In this document: positions 25,090 to 33,174 of the stretch, one piece after another
How positions within the stretch are numbered: the first letter of the stretch is position 1
How the letters are laid out: each line of letters opens with the position of its first letter
Source: Cereibacter changlensis JA139
Lineage (GTDB): Bacteria; Pseudomonadota; Alphaproteobacteria; Rhodobacterales; Rhodobacteraceae
Length of the DNA stretch: 54,090 nt
Direction: 5' to 3'
Assembly (NCBI RefSeq): GCF_003034985.1
Contig: NZ_PZKG01000016.1
Location: 1 to 54,090, forward strand
The notes under the pieces: model-generated
Database searches by the model: none
Told to the model about the DNA's origin: nothing
Seen by the model: the letters and a program-made list of their open reading frames with translations, nothing else
Program-made: the position numbers and the translations under genes

Positions 25090-26196
25090 TCAGAGCCAGG
25101 GCAGGGCGGTCTTGGCGTAGCGATGCGCGCGGAAACAGCTGTTGTGCATGCCGGTGATGAAGCTGTTCAGCGGGGCGGGGTATTCGCCGAACTCCGGGAT
25201 CACGAACTCCCAGACGACCTTGCCCTCGGGCGTCACCTCGAAGAGCCGGCCGAAGGCGCTCTCGCATATCAGGGTGTTGCCATTCCACAGCCGCTGGCAG
25301 CCGCCCATGTAGGGCGAGAAGAAGGCCATCGGCAGCGTGTCGGTGTAGGACCAGACCACCTTGCCGGACGGGTCGAACTCCAGCGCGCGCGAGAAGGGCG
25401 AAGTGGAGCCGGTGCGCAGGTTGCCATTGTCGAAGACGAGGATCGCGCCGCTCTCGGTCTCGACCGGGGTGTGCTGCTGCGCCACGACATCGGGGCCGAC
25501 ATGCCAGACCACCGCGCCGGTGTCGCGCTTGACGGCGATGACGCCGGAGGTGGTGCGCAGGCTCATCAGCACCAGCCCGTCGCGGGTGACCGAGAGGCCG
25601 TTGACCATCGGCCAGTGGCGGCGGTCAAAATTCGGGTGGATCGGGAAATCGGCGGGGTCGAGATGGTCCCAGATCCGCCATTCCCACACCGTCTCGCCGG
25701 CGCGGTTCACCTCGCGGATGATGTCGGACTGGATGATGCCGTCGGCGCCATCCTTGCGCGGATCGCCCCCCGTCACCCGTGCGGCCTTGTCGGCGGGCAA
25801 GGGCGCGGCGACGGTGTAGAGCAGGTTGCCGTTCTCCAGCCATTGCGCATCGTGGTGATGGAAGATGTCCTCGTGGCGCCAGACGATCTCCCCTTCCGGC
25901 GTCGCCTCGTAGAAATCGCCGCCATGCCAGAGATCCCAGGCGGGATAGAGCGCGGCCGAGGTGGCGTGGCTGCCGTTGTAGCCGAGATTGCCGTTGGCGA
26001 GGATGACCGCGTCGCGCCCGGGCCGCACCGGCATCTGCCAGGAATGCGCGCGTTCGCCCTCGATATCCACCAGCAGCACCTGGCCGTTGCCGGTCTGCGG
26101 AGCATAGAGCGTGTAGCCGCCCGCCGTCGCCGCGCGGTCGAGCGCGGTCAGTCCGGTCTGGCGGCGGCGGATCGTGGTCTGGTCAACGCTGGTCAT
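25090..26196 (-). CDS. Arylsulfotransferase (ASST)-family protein, cytoplasmic form
   Basis: The 368-residue protein is predicted to be a beta-propeller. Family signatures are HHHDAQWLENGNLLYTVAAP (about 118-137) and QQHTPVETESGAILVFDNGN (His-rich blade motifs followed by NGN turns). ASST enzymes move sulfate from an aryl sulfate to an acceptor phenol, and related proteins may cleave or sense sulfated substrates. Unlike E. coli-type periplasmic ASST there is no signal peptide. It is the first gene of the leftward operon with an organosulfur-type transporter, so it may act on the imported compound. Two LacI-type operators lie directly upstream, the first 11 bp before its ATG. Confidence 0.83.
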   Translation of the reverse strand: MTSVDQTTIRRRQTGLTALDRAATAGGYTLYAPQTGNGQVLLVDIEGERAHSWQMPVRPGRDAVILANGNLGYNGSHATSAALYPAWDLWHGGDFYEATPEGEIVWRHEDIFHHHDAQWLENGNLLYTVAAPLPADKAARVTGGDPRKDGADGIIQSDIIREVNRAGETVWEWRIWDHLDPADFPIHPNFDRRHWPMVNGLSVTRDGLVLMSLRTTSGVIAVKRDTGAVVWHVGPDVVAQQHTPVETESGAILVFDNGNLRTGSTSPFSRALEFDPSGKVVWSYTDTLPMAFFSPYMGGCQRLWNGNTLICESAFGRLFEVTPEGKVVWEFVIPEFGEYPAPLNSFITGMHNSCFRAHRYAKTALPWL

Positions 26197-26206
26197 CTTG
26201 AGCCTC

Positions 26207-26223
26207 AGTAAAACGATTTAATG
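26207..26223. promoter_or_regulatory. LacI-type operator O1
   Basis: AGTAAAACGATTTAATG contains the near-palindrome TAAAACGATTTA centred on CG, the usual form of LacI-family operators. It is identical to O2. It begins 11 bp before the arylsulfotransferase-like start codon, well placed to block that operon. Confidence 0.78.
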
Positions 26224-26247
26224 TCTAATGCCCGCGAATCAGAGTTG

Positions 26248-26264
26248 AGTAAAACGATTTAATG
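26248..26264. promoter_or_regulatory. LacI-type operator O2
   Basis: This is an exact 17-base direct repeat of O1, starting 41 bp away, about four helical turns. It lies 68 bp before the LacI-family start and could mediate autoregulation and cooperative binding with O1. Confidence 0.75.
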
Positions 26265-26331
26265 AGCGAGATTTGTCCGCAGGTGTCCGGTGGGCGAAGT
26301 TTCGGCGGGGTGCTTGGCAAATGGGCAGGAC

Positions 26332-27345
26332 ATGAACGATTTCCGGACCCGCAGGGCGACGGTCAAGGACGTGGCGCGGCTGGCCGGGGTGTCGCCCGGC
26401 ACGGTCTCCAACGCGCTGTCGGGCGCGCGGGCGGTGGATCGCGAGACAAGGCAGCGCGTCGAGGCGGCGGTTGCGGAACTGGGCTATGTGCCCAATCTCG
26501 CCGCCCGGCACTTCCGCACCGGGCTCTCGAACACGCTCGCGGTGATGACTTCCATGCCGCCCGCCGTCTCCGCGGGCTCTTCCAAGCTCGGCTTCCTGAT
26601 GGAGGTCGCGGCTTCGGCGGCGATTTCGGCGCTGGAGCACAACGCGACCCTCGTTCTGGTGCCGCCGATCGCCGATCCCGAGACGGCGCTGCGCAATGTC
26701 GTGATGGACGGGGCGATCCTGATCGAGCCGGCGCAGTCCGACCCGTTCCTCGACCTCTTGACCCGGCGCGGGGTGCCGGTGGTGGTCATCGGCCAGCCGC
26801 CGCGCGACGACCTGCCCTGGATCGACATGCACTACCGCCAGACCGCCGACCTGCTGATCGGGCACCTCTTGCAACAGCCGACGCGCTGCATGCCGCTGCT
26901 GATCGGCGCCTCGGCCCGCGCCTCCCATGCCGAGGCCGAGGCGGTCTATCTGGAGCGGATGGCGGCGACCGGACTGCCGTGCCACGTCATCCGGATCCCC
27001 GAGGCGGCGGGCGAGGAGGGCGCCCGGCAGGCGATGCACGCATTGATCCGCGAGTTGCCCGATCTGGATGCGGTCTTCGCCTCGGTCGATGCCTTCGCGA
27101 CCGGCGTCATGTGCGCCCTGCGCGAGGCGGGGCGGGCCGTTCCGCAGCAGGTGCGGGTGGCCACGCGCTATGACGGCTTGCGGGCGCGCGAGGAGCGTCC
27201 CGCCCTCACTGCGACCAACCTGCATCTCGACGCCGTGGCCGGGCTCGCCATCGACCGGCTGATGGATCTCTTGGCGGGCCGGCCGGCCCCGCTGCGGGTG
27301 GAGGGGCCGCTGCCGGTTCTGGTGCCGCGCGGCTCGAGCGCCTGA
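26332..27345 (+). CDS. LacI-family transcriptional regulator
   Basis: The 337-residue protein has the LacI headpiece ATVKDVARLAGVSPGTVSNA at about 8-27, then ARAVDRETRQRVEAAVAELG with the hinge helix near LGYVPNLAARHFRTG. A periplasmic-binding-type ligand and dimerisation core follows. It is divergent from the arylsulfotransferase-transporter operon and is the natural repressor for it; the twin operators between them support this. The effector is probably the imported organosulfur compound or a derivative. The start at 26332 follows GGGCAGGAC. It converges on the next operon with a 60-bp gap. Confidence 0.93.
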   Translation: MNDFRTRRATVKDVARLAGVSPGTVSNALSGARAVDRETRQRVEAAVAELGYVPNLAARHFRTGLSNTLAVMTSMPPAVSAGSSKLGFLMEVAASAAISALEHNATLVLVPPIADPETALRNVVMDGAILIEPAQSDPFLDLLTRRGVPVVVIGQPPRDDLPWIDMHYRQTADLLIGHLLQQPTRCMPLLIGASARASHAEAEAVYLERMAATGLPCHVIRIPEAAGEEGARQAMHALIRELPDLDAVFASVDAFATGVMCALREAGRAVPQQVRVATRYDGLRAREERPALTATNLHLDAVAGLAIDRLMDLLAGRPAPLRVEGPLPVLVPRGSSA

Positions 27346-27405
27346 CGGCGGCGATTGGTGACGTGGAATGCCTGGCGGATCAGTGAGCGCCGGCGCGGCC
27401 TTCGT

Positions 27406-29133
27406 TCATCCCCGCCAAGGCAGCGTCTCCGGCGCGCGGTGACGGGCGGCGCGGTCGACGAGGGCGGCCAGCGTCAGGATGACGAGCAGCGACAGGGTGG
27501 AGACCGCGGCGGCGGCGGTGGAATTGCCCTGTTGCTGCAGCGCGAAGATCATCACGCCGACCGTCTCGGTTCCCGCGGACCAGAGCAGGGAGGAGAGCGT
27601 CAGCTCGTTGAAGGCGGTCATCACGATCAGCACGGCGCCTGCCATGATCGCCGGGGCCGCGAGCGGGGCGAAGAGGCGCAGCACGCGCCGGGGGCTGCCC
27701 GCGCCCGCGATCCGCCCGGCCTCGTCCAGCGCGGGCTCGAGGCTTTGGGCCAGGGCCTCGACCGGGCGCAGCACCAGCGGCAGGAAGCGGGCGAGATAGG
27801 CCACCAAGAGGATCGCCGCCGTACCATAGAGCGAGACGCCGATGAGCGGCAGCGGCGGCAGGAAAACCAGGATCACCGCCAGCGCCAGCACCGTGCCCGG
27901 CACGACGAAGGGAGCATCGGAAAGGGCGTTCAGCCGCCGCAGCACCGGGTTGCGCCGCACCGCCACCAGCCAGGCGAAGGGCACGGCGACAAGCGCCGAG
28001 ATCAGCGCCGTGGCCAGCGACAGCAACAGCGAATTGACGAAGGCGCGGCGGATCACCGGGTCGGCGGCGACCTCGGCGAAGTTGCCGAGGGTGAGGGTGG
28101 AGAGCGTCAGCCGCATGCCGAGGGCGGGGACGAGGGCGGTCGCCAGAAGGGCGGCGATCGGCAGGATCATCAGCACGCCGAGCAGCAACCAGAGCCCCAG
28201 CGCCAGCGCAGGCTCCGCCCGTCCGGCGGAAAAGGCGGTGAAGCGGCGGCCTCGCGCCACGGGAAAGCCGAGCCGCGCGATGACCGTGGCGCGCAGCAAA
28301 AGCGCGGCCCCCGCGAGCAGGATCAGCGCCAGCGCCAGCACTGCGACCTGCCCCAGCACGGTGGGGCCGAAACCGTTCAGCCGCTGGTAGATCAGCGTGG
28401 TGAGCATCGGGAAGCGACCGGGGATGCCCAGAAGCGCCGGGATGCCGAAATTGCCCACCGCCGCCGAGAAGGCGAGCATCGCCCCGGCCAGCATCTGCGG
28501 CAGGCAGAGCGGCAGGATGATCCAGGTCGTGATCCGCAGCGTCCCGGCGCCGCCGACCCGCGCCGCCTCGACCAGATCGGCGGGGATGCCGGCGAGCCCG
28601 GCGCGCACGGCGAGGAAGACCAGCGGCATGTGCTCGATCCCCATCAGCCAGACGATGCCGCCGCCGGAATAGAGCGGGTTGGTGCTGCCCGGCGCCGGGG
28701 CGAGCCCGAGCGGCGCGAGGATCGGCGAGGAGGCGCCCGTCAGCTCGATCCAGGCCAGCGCCATGATCTGCGACGGGATCAGCAGCGGCGAGATCGCGAG
28801 GAAGGTCATCGCCACCCGTCCGGGCAGGCGCAAAAGCCCCAGCGCCAGCGCGAGGAAGGTGCCCAGCACCAGCGACACGAGGACCGAGCCGCCCGAGGCG
28901 AGCAGCGTGTTCCCCAGCGCCCGCCGCGCCGCGCGGCTTTCCAGCCCGTCGCGGATCAGGCCCATGACGCGCCCGCTGTCATCCGGGCCGAAGGCCTCGG
29001 CCAGAAGCCGGGCCAGCGGCCAGAGCCCGGTGACGAGCACATAGAGGAGGATGAGGGCGACGAGCATCGGCTCGCCGCCCTTCAGCCGGATGCTTCGGCC
29101 TGCCGCGAGGGTCAGGGGCCCTCTGTCAGCCAC
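27406..29133 (-). CDS. Iron/phosphonate-type ABC transporter permease, two fused permease domains
   Basis: The 575-residue membrane protein has about twelve helices made of two tandem permease halves, the FbpB/AfuB/PhnV-like arrangement. The EAA-type loops appear as VEAARVGGAGTLRITTWIILP in the first half and DEAGRIAGAGSPRRVLRLFAP in the second. It carries substrate from the periplasmic protein encoded just upstream. The GTG at 29133 overlaps that gene's stop by eight bases; an ATG at 29067 (MLVALILLYV) is a possible alternative that starts right at the first helix. It is the last gene of the operon. Confidence 0.9.
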   Translation of the reverse strand: MADRGPLTLAAGRSIRLKGGEPMLVALILLYVLVTGLWPLARLLAEAFGPDDSGRVMGLIRDGLESRAARRALGNTLLASGGSVLVSLVLGTFLALALGLLRLPGRVAMTFLAISPLLIPSQIMALAWIELTGASSPILAPLGLAPAPGSTNPLYSGGGIVWLMGIEHMPLVFLAVRAGLAGIPADLVEAARVGGAGTLRITTWIILPLCLPQMLAGAMLAFSAAVGNFGIPALLGIPGRFPMLTTLIYQRLNGFGPTVLGQVAVLALALILLAGAALLLRATVIARLGFPVARGRRFTAFSAGRAEPALALGLWLLLGVLMILPIAALLATALVPALGMRLTLSTLTLGNFAEVAADPVIRRAFVNSLLLSLATALISALVAVPFAWLVAVRRNPVLRRLNALSDAPFVVPGTVLALAVILVFLPPLPLIGVSLYGTAAILLVAYLARFLPLVLRPVEALAQSLEPALDEAGRIAGAGSPRRVLRLFAPLAAPAIMAGAVLIVMTAFNELTLSSLLWSAGTETVGVMIFALQQQGNSTAAAAVSTLSLLVILTLAALVDRAARHRAPETLPWRG

Positions 29134-30106
29134 CGAAGAGATCGGCGAAGGCTTCCTTGGTGGCCTGATCCTCGGCCAGCATCTTCGCCGGATCGGCGCC
29201 GAGGATGGTCAGCGAGGCGGGTTCGGGATAGCCCGCGGGCGGGGCCACGCCCTCGATGACCGGGAAATAACCCTGCGTCACCGACTGCTCCTGCGCCGCG
29301 CGGCTCAGCTGCCAGTCGACGAAGACCTTGGCGGCCTCGACCGCATCGCTGTCCTTCAGGATGGCGACGGGCTGGGTGATCGACGAGACGCCCTCGGTGG
29401 GGAAGACGAAATCGACCGGCGAGCCTTCGGCCTTGGCGTTCAGCGCCATGTATTCGATGATCATGCCATAGGCCTTCTCGCCGCGCGCCACGGCCTCGAT
29501 CACCGTGCCGTTGCCTTGCCCGGCGACGGCGCCGTTCTCGGCCAGCGTCTCGTAATAGTCCCAGCCGAAGCCGGGCTGCTGCACCATCGTGCCGACATGG
29601 ATCACCGCGGCGCCGGAGTAGAGCGGGCTTGGCATGATGGTCGAGGCGGCGATCTCGGGCTTGGCGAGATCGGTCCAGGAGGTGGGCGCCTCGGTCACGA
29701 GGTTGGTGTTGTAGACGATGCCGGTGGTGATCAGCTTGGTGCCGAAGAACATCCGGTCAGGGTCGATCAGAGCCTCGGGGATACCCTCGACCGGGGCGTC
29801 GGCATAGGCCAGCAGCCGGTCGTCGTTCTTCAGCTGGGTCATGGCCACAGCGTCGGCGATCAGCATGACATCGGCGGGCGTGCCGCCGGCGGCAAATTCG
29901 GCCTGCAGCTTCGACATCAGCTCGGTCGTGCCGGTGCGGAACACCTCGACGGTGATCTCGGGATGATCGGCGTTGAACGCCTCGACCACGGCGGCCATCT
30001 GGTCGTTCGGCTGCGAGGTGTAGACGGTGATCGACTGGGCCAGCGCGCCGCCCGCGAGGGCCGTGCCGCCAAGAAGGCCGAGGGTGAGGCTGCGAAGCAG
30101 GGTCAT
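29126..30106 (-). CDS. Iron/phosphonate-type ABC transporter substrate-binding protein
   Basis: The 326-residue protein has a signal peptide at about 1-23 ending ALAQ. The mature chain starts SITVYTSQPNDQMAAVVEAF, the pattern of Fe3+ and 2-aminoethylphosphonate binding proteins. Further blocks are VFRTGTTELMSKLQAEFAAG and the hinge GIVYNTNLVTEAPTSWTDLA. The YTSQPNDQ start resembles phosphonate-type more than FbpA-type proteins, but ligand assignment is uncertain. It delivers ligand to the two-domain permease. Confidence 0.88.
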   Translation of the reverse strand: MTLLRSLTLGLLGGTALAGGALAQSITVYTSQPNDQMAAVVEAFNADHPEITVEVFRTGTTELMSKLQAEFAAGGTPADVMLIADAVAMTQLKNDDRLLAYADAPVEGIPEALIDPDRMFFGTKLITTGIVYNTNLVTEAPTSWTDLAKPEIAASTIMPSPLYSGAAVIHVGTMVQQPGFGWDYYETLAENGAVAGQGNGTVIEAVARGEKAYGMIIEYMALNAKAEGSPVDFVFPTEGVSSITQPVAILKDSDAVEAAKVFVDWQLSRAAQEQSVTQGYFPVIEGVAPPAGYPEPASLTILGADPAKMLAEDQATKEAFADLFGG

Positions 30107-30139
30107 GGGAAGTCCTTTGGCTAGGGTGTCGCCCGGGGC

Positions 30140-30739
30140 CTACCGGGGCGGTGCAACAGGTCGGTGACGGGAGGATGACGGTTCCGTGTGGCTCAGCGCC
30201 TCGGCCTGCCAGCGCCCCGTGCCGTCGGGCGACCAGAGGAAGAGCTGCGCGTTCTCCGGCCGCTGGAAGGCGCCGGCGCCGATCAGGGCATGGAGTTCAC
30301 GGGCGATGCCGGAATGGGCGACAACAAGGATCGGGGTCGGGCCCTCGATGGCCGGCAGCGCAGCCTCGACCCGGGCGCGGAAGGCGGCGGGGCCTTCGCC
30401 CTGCGGCGGGGTCTCGGCGCGTTGCAGCCGGTGGCGCGGCAGGCCTTCCCATGCGCCCCAGTTGCGTTCCGCCAGCCCGGCGACCGTTTGGATCGGCAAG
30501 CCGAGCGCCTCGGCCAAGGGTTTGGCGGTGCTGAGGGCGCGGGCGAGGGGCGAGCACCAGAGGCTTGCCGGACGCAGGGCAGGCGGCAGCGAGAGGAGGC
30601 GCAGCGCCGCTTCCTGCGCCTGCCGATGCCCCAGCGCGGTCAGCGGCAGGTCGGTGGCGCCGCAGATCGTCTCTGCCGCGTTGCTGGCCGTCTGGCCGTG
30701 CCGCAGGAAGAGGAAGGGGGCGCGCAGCAGCGGGATCAC
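30140..30739 (-). CDS. Histidine phosphatase (phosphoglycerate mutase-like) family protein
   Basis: The 199-residue protein has the catalytic motif FLFLRHGQTASNA (RHG with the phospho-accepting His at about residue 14) and a second His in ILVVAHSGIAREL. CSPLARALSTA is the usual phosphate-pocket block. It is probably a cytosolic phosphatase for a small phosphoester. The GTG start at 30739 overlaps the upstream gene's TGA by four bases. Its place within an ABC transporter operon suggests that it dephosphorylates the imported or processed compound, for example after phosphonate or phosphodiester uptake. Confidence 0.87.
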   Translation of the reverse strand: MIPLLRAPFLFLRHGQTASNAAETICGATDLPLTALGHRQAQEAALRLLSLPPALRPASLWCSPLARALSTAKPLAEALGLPIQTVAGLAERNWGAWEGLPRHRLQRAETPPQGEGPAAFRARVEAALPAIEGPTPILVVAHSGIARELHALIGAGAFQRPENAQLFLWSPDGTGRWQAEALSHTEPSSSRHRPVAPPR

Positions 30740-31818
30740 CAGACCAGCTCCGCCCTGTCGCTGAAGCGGATCCCGGGCAGGGCGGCGGCAAGCGCCTGAC
30801 GGCCCTCGGCGCCGACGAAGGCGGGCAGGACGACCGCAGGCCGGATCGCGGCGAGCAGCGCCCGGCTGCCCGAAAGCCGGGGATGGACGTTCCAGCGCCG
30901 GAACAGCGCCCGGTCCTCCCGCACCAATGTCTCGGAGGGCGCGCCAAGCGCGAGATGGCCGGTGAAGATCACCCGCGCCGCCCCGGTCTCGACAAAGCGC
31001 GGCGCCAGATCCTGCGCCAGCCCCGCATCGGCATTGGCGCCCGCCGCGATCATCACCCCCCGCGCCGGGCTGTCCGCCGAGAGCTCCCGCGCTTCGGCCA
31101 GCAGCCGCTCCAGCGCGGCAAGCCCGCCCGGCGCCAGCCAGTCCGGGAAGCCGCGCATCTGCCGGGCGACGCGCAGATGCGCGGGGCAGAGCGAGACCTC
31201 GTGCCCCGCCTCGAGGAAGGCCGCGGCCATCTCCAGCCCGCGCCCGCCCGCCGGGGCGGGGAGCAGAAGCGGCCCCGCCTCGGCCAGCAGCGCGGCGCTC
31301 TGCTGCGCCAGCGCTTCGTCCTCGGCGCCATAGCTCGCGTCGATCAGCGCCGCCTGCGCCGGGAGCGGCGGCTCGCAGGGCCAGAGGCGGCTCTCGTCGG
31401 AATAGTCGCCGGTATAGACCAGCCCGCCCGCGCCGCCGATCCGCATCCAGACTGCGCCGGGCGCATGGCCCGCCGCCCCGGTCTCGACCGTGATCCCGGC
31501 GATGCGGGTGCTCCCGCTGCGGGGAAGGGGCGTCGCGGCCAGCCCCGGCAGCGGCTCGCCCGCCAGCGCGCTCACCGGGGCCGTGGCGTGGACGTCGGGG
31601 AGCCCCAGCCGATCGCGCAGCGGCAGCCCGCCGGTGTGGTCGGCATGGCCATGCGACAGGATCAGCGCGTCGATCCGCCCCGCGCCGGAGAGATCGGGCA
31701 GCCGCCCGGCATCGGGCCCCTTGCCCAGATCGAGCATCAGCCGACGGCCCTCGATCTCCAGCACGAAACAGGCCGGGCCCTTGCCGTCGAAGCCGGAGAG
31801 GGCGAGGAGGCGCGGCAT
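30736..31818 (-). CDS. Metallo-beta-lactamase-fold hydrolase
   Basis: The 360-residue protein has the metal motif LILSHGHADHTGGLPL (HxHxDH) and further ligands in GHAPGAVW and the VYTGDYSDES region (Asp). The length and GDYSDES text resemble the beta-CASP or RNase J/CPSF-like branch, but a small-molecule phosphodiesterase such as PhnP is equally possible. It lies between the ATPase and histidine phosphatase genes, overlapping both. The ATG at 31818 overlaps the ATPase stop by one base. Confidence 0.82.
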   Translation of the reverse strand: MPRLLALSGFDGKGPACFVLEIEGRRLMLDLGKGPDAGRLPDLSGAGRIDALILSHGHADHTGGLPLRDRLGLPDVHATAPVSALAGEPLPGLAATPLPRSGSTRIAGITVETGAAGHAPGAVWMRIGGAGGLVYTGDYSDESRLWPCEPPLPAQAALIDASYGAEDEALAQQSAALLAEAGPLLLPAPAGGRGLEMAAAFLEAGHEVSLCPAHLRVARQMRGFPDWLAPGGLAALERLLAEARELSADSPARGVMIAAGANADAGLAQDLAPRFVETGAARVIFTGHLALGAPSETLVREDRALFRRWNVHPRLSGSRALLAAIRPAVVLPAFVGAEGRQALAAALPGIRFSDRAELVW

Positions 31819-32926
31819 CAGCCCTGCGTCCGTTCGAGCGGGCGGGCAGGCTCGCAGTCCGGCGCCGCTTCGGCTGCCCCACCCGCGCGCGGCATCACCC
31901 AGCCGCTGCGCAGGGTCAGACGCACCCGCGCGCCGGGTGCTGCGGGCGTGGGGCTGCGCACCTCCAGCGGCTCGGTCAGATCCGGCGCGTCGGGCAGCAC
32001 CGAAAGGATGTAATCGCCGCGCTCGAAGCGAAGGTCGATCACCTGCGCCCCCAGCCCGGCCGAGGTGGTGGAAAGCGCCAGATCGCGCTGGCGCAGGCAG
32101 AGCCACGCGGGGCCGGGCGGCGCACTGCCGGGCAGCGTCACCAGGTGATCGCCGAGGCGCAGCGTCGCCCGGCCGTGCGTCAGCGCCGTCACCGTGACCG
32201 GCAGCGTCCGCCCCTCGCCGACGAAGCGGGCCACCATCGGCGTGGCGGGGCGGTCGAACAGCTCCTGCGGCGGAGCGACCTGCGCCATCCGGCCCCGGTC
32301 CATCACCCCGACCAGCCCGGCGATGGCCATGGCCTCGTTCTGGTCATGGGTGACGAAGACGAAGGTCGTGCCGAGCGACTGGTGGATGCGGCGGAACTCG
32401 GCCAGCATCGACTGGCGCAGATGCGCGTCGAGATTGGCCAGGGGCTCGTCGAGCAGGATGAGCGAGGGGCGGCTGGCAAGGCTGCGGGCCAGAGCGACCC
32501 GTTGCCGCTGCCCGCCCGACAGCTCATGCGGCTGCCGCGCCGCCGCGCCGTCCAGCCCCACGGTCTGCAGCGCCTCGGTGATGCGGGCGGCGCGGTCTGC
32601 GGGAGACAGCCGGTTCAGCCCGAAGGCCACGTTCTGCGCCACCGTCATGTGCGGCCAGAGCGCGTAGGACTGAACACCATGCCGAGCCCACGCGCGCCCG
32701 GCTCGACGAAGCGCCCCGGCCCGGCCACCTCGCGCGCGCCGATGCTTATGCTGCCGCTGTCGGGCCGCTCCAGCCCGGCGATCAGACGCAGCAGGCTGGT
32801 CTTGCCGCAGCCCGAAGGCCCGAGCAGCGCGAAGAAGGCGCCCGGAGGCACCTGCAGGTCGACGCCATCGACGGCGCGGGTCTGCCCGAAGCTCAGGCGG
32901 AGGGAGTGGAGGGTGATGCCGGCCAA
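31818..32926 (-). pseudogene. Iron/phosphonate-type ABC transporter ATPase, frameshifted at the Q-loop
   Basis: Two adjoining frames together make one ATPase of about 369 residues. The N-terminal part (32926-32645) has Walker A LLGPSGCGKTSLLRLIAGLE and runs to GLGMVF, after which the frame goes wrong. The C-terminal part (32648-31818) starts MTVAQNVAFGLNRL and has signature LSGGQRQRVALARSL, Walker B LILLDEPLANLDA, H-loop FVTHDQNEA and a TOBE-type tail. Restoring one C (plus-strand G) near 32673 gives the normal Q-loop FQSYALWPHMTV. This is either a genuine inactivating deletion or a sequencing error. The two frames overlap by ATGA, so both halves could be translated. Confidence 0.85.
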
Positions 32927-33174
32927 ATCTTCTCTCGCTTTGCCGCGTGACTAGGACCGGGACGTAACGCGGGCGTGACGGTGTTCAATGTTTCCTCTCG
33001 TGCGGCGGCCCGAGAGTGCGGGTCGGGCCTTCGCCCCTGCGCTGTTTTCCCGCACCGGTCGGCCCGTCGCGGGCCTTGCCGCAGGGCGGTGCGTGGCTAG
33101 CTTCAGGGGATCGGGTCGCAGGCCAAGGATCGTCCGGCCTTCTATCCCGTCCCTCAGCCTCGCAAGGAGCCTCC

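Noticed and set aside
27355-29259. Plus-strand ORF of 634 residues, rich in Arg, Gln and Gly
   Set aside because: It is the shadow of the two-domain permease; the composition reflects reverse-complemented Leu/Ala codons.
32645-32926. Separate 93-residue protein gene
   Set aside because: It is the N-terminal third of a frameshifted ABC ATPase and is reported with the downstream part as one broken gene.
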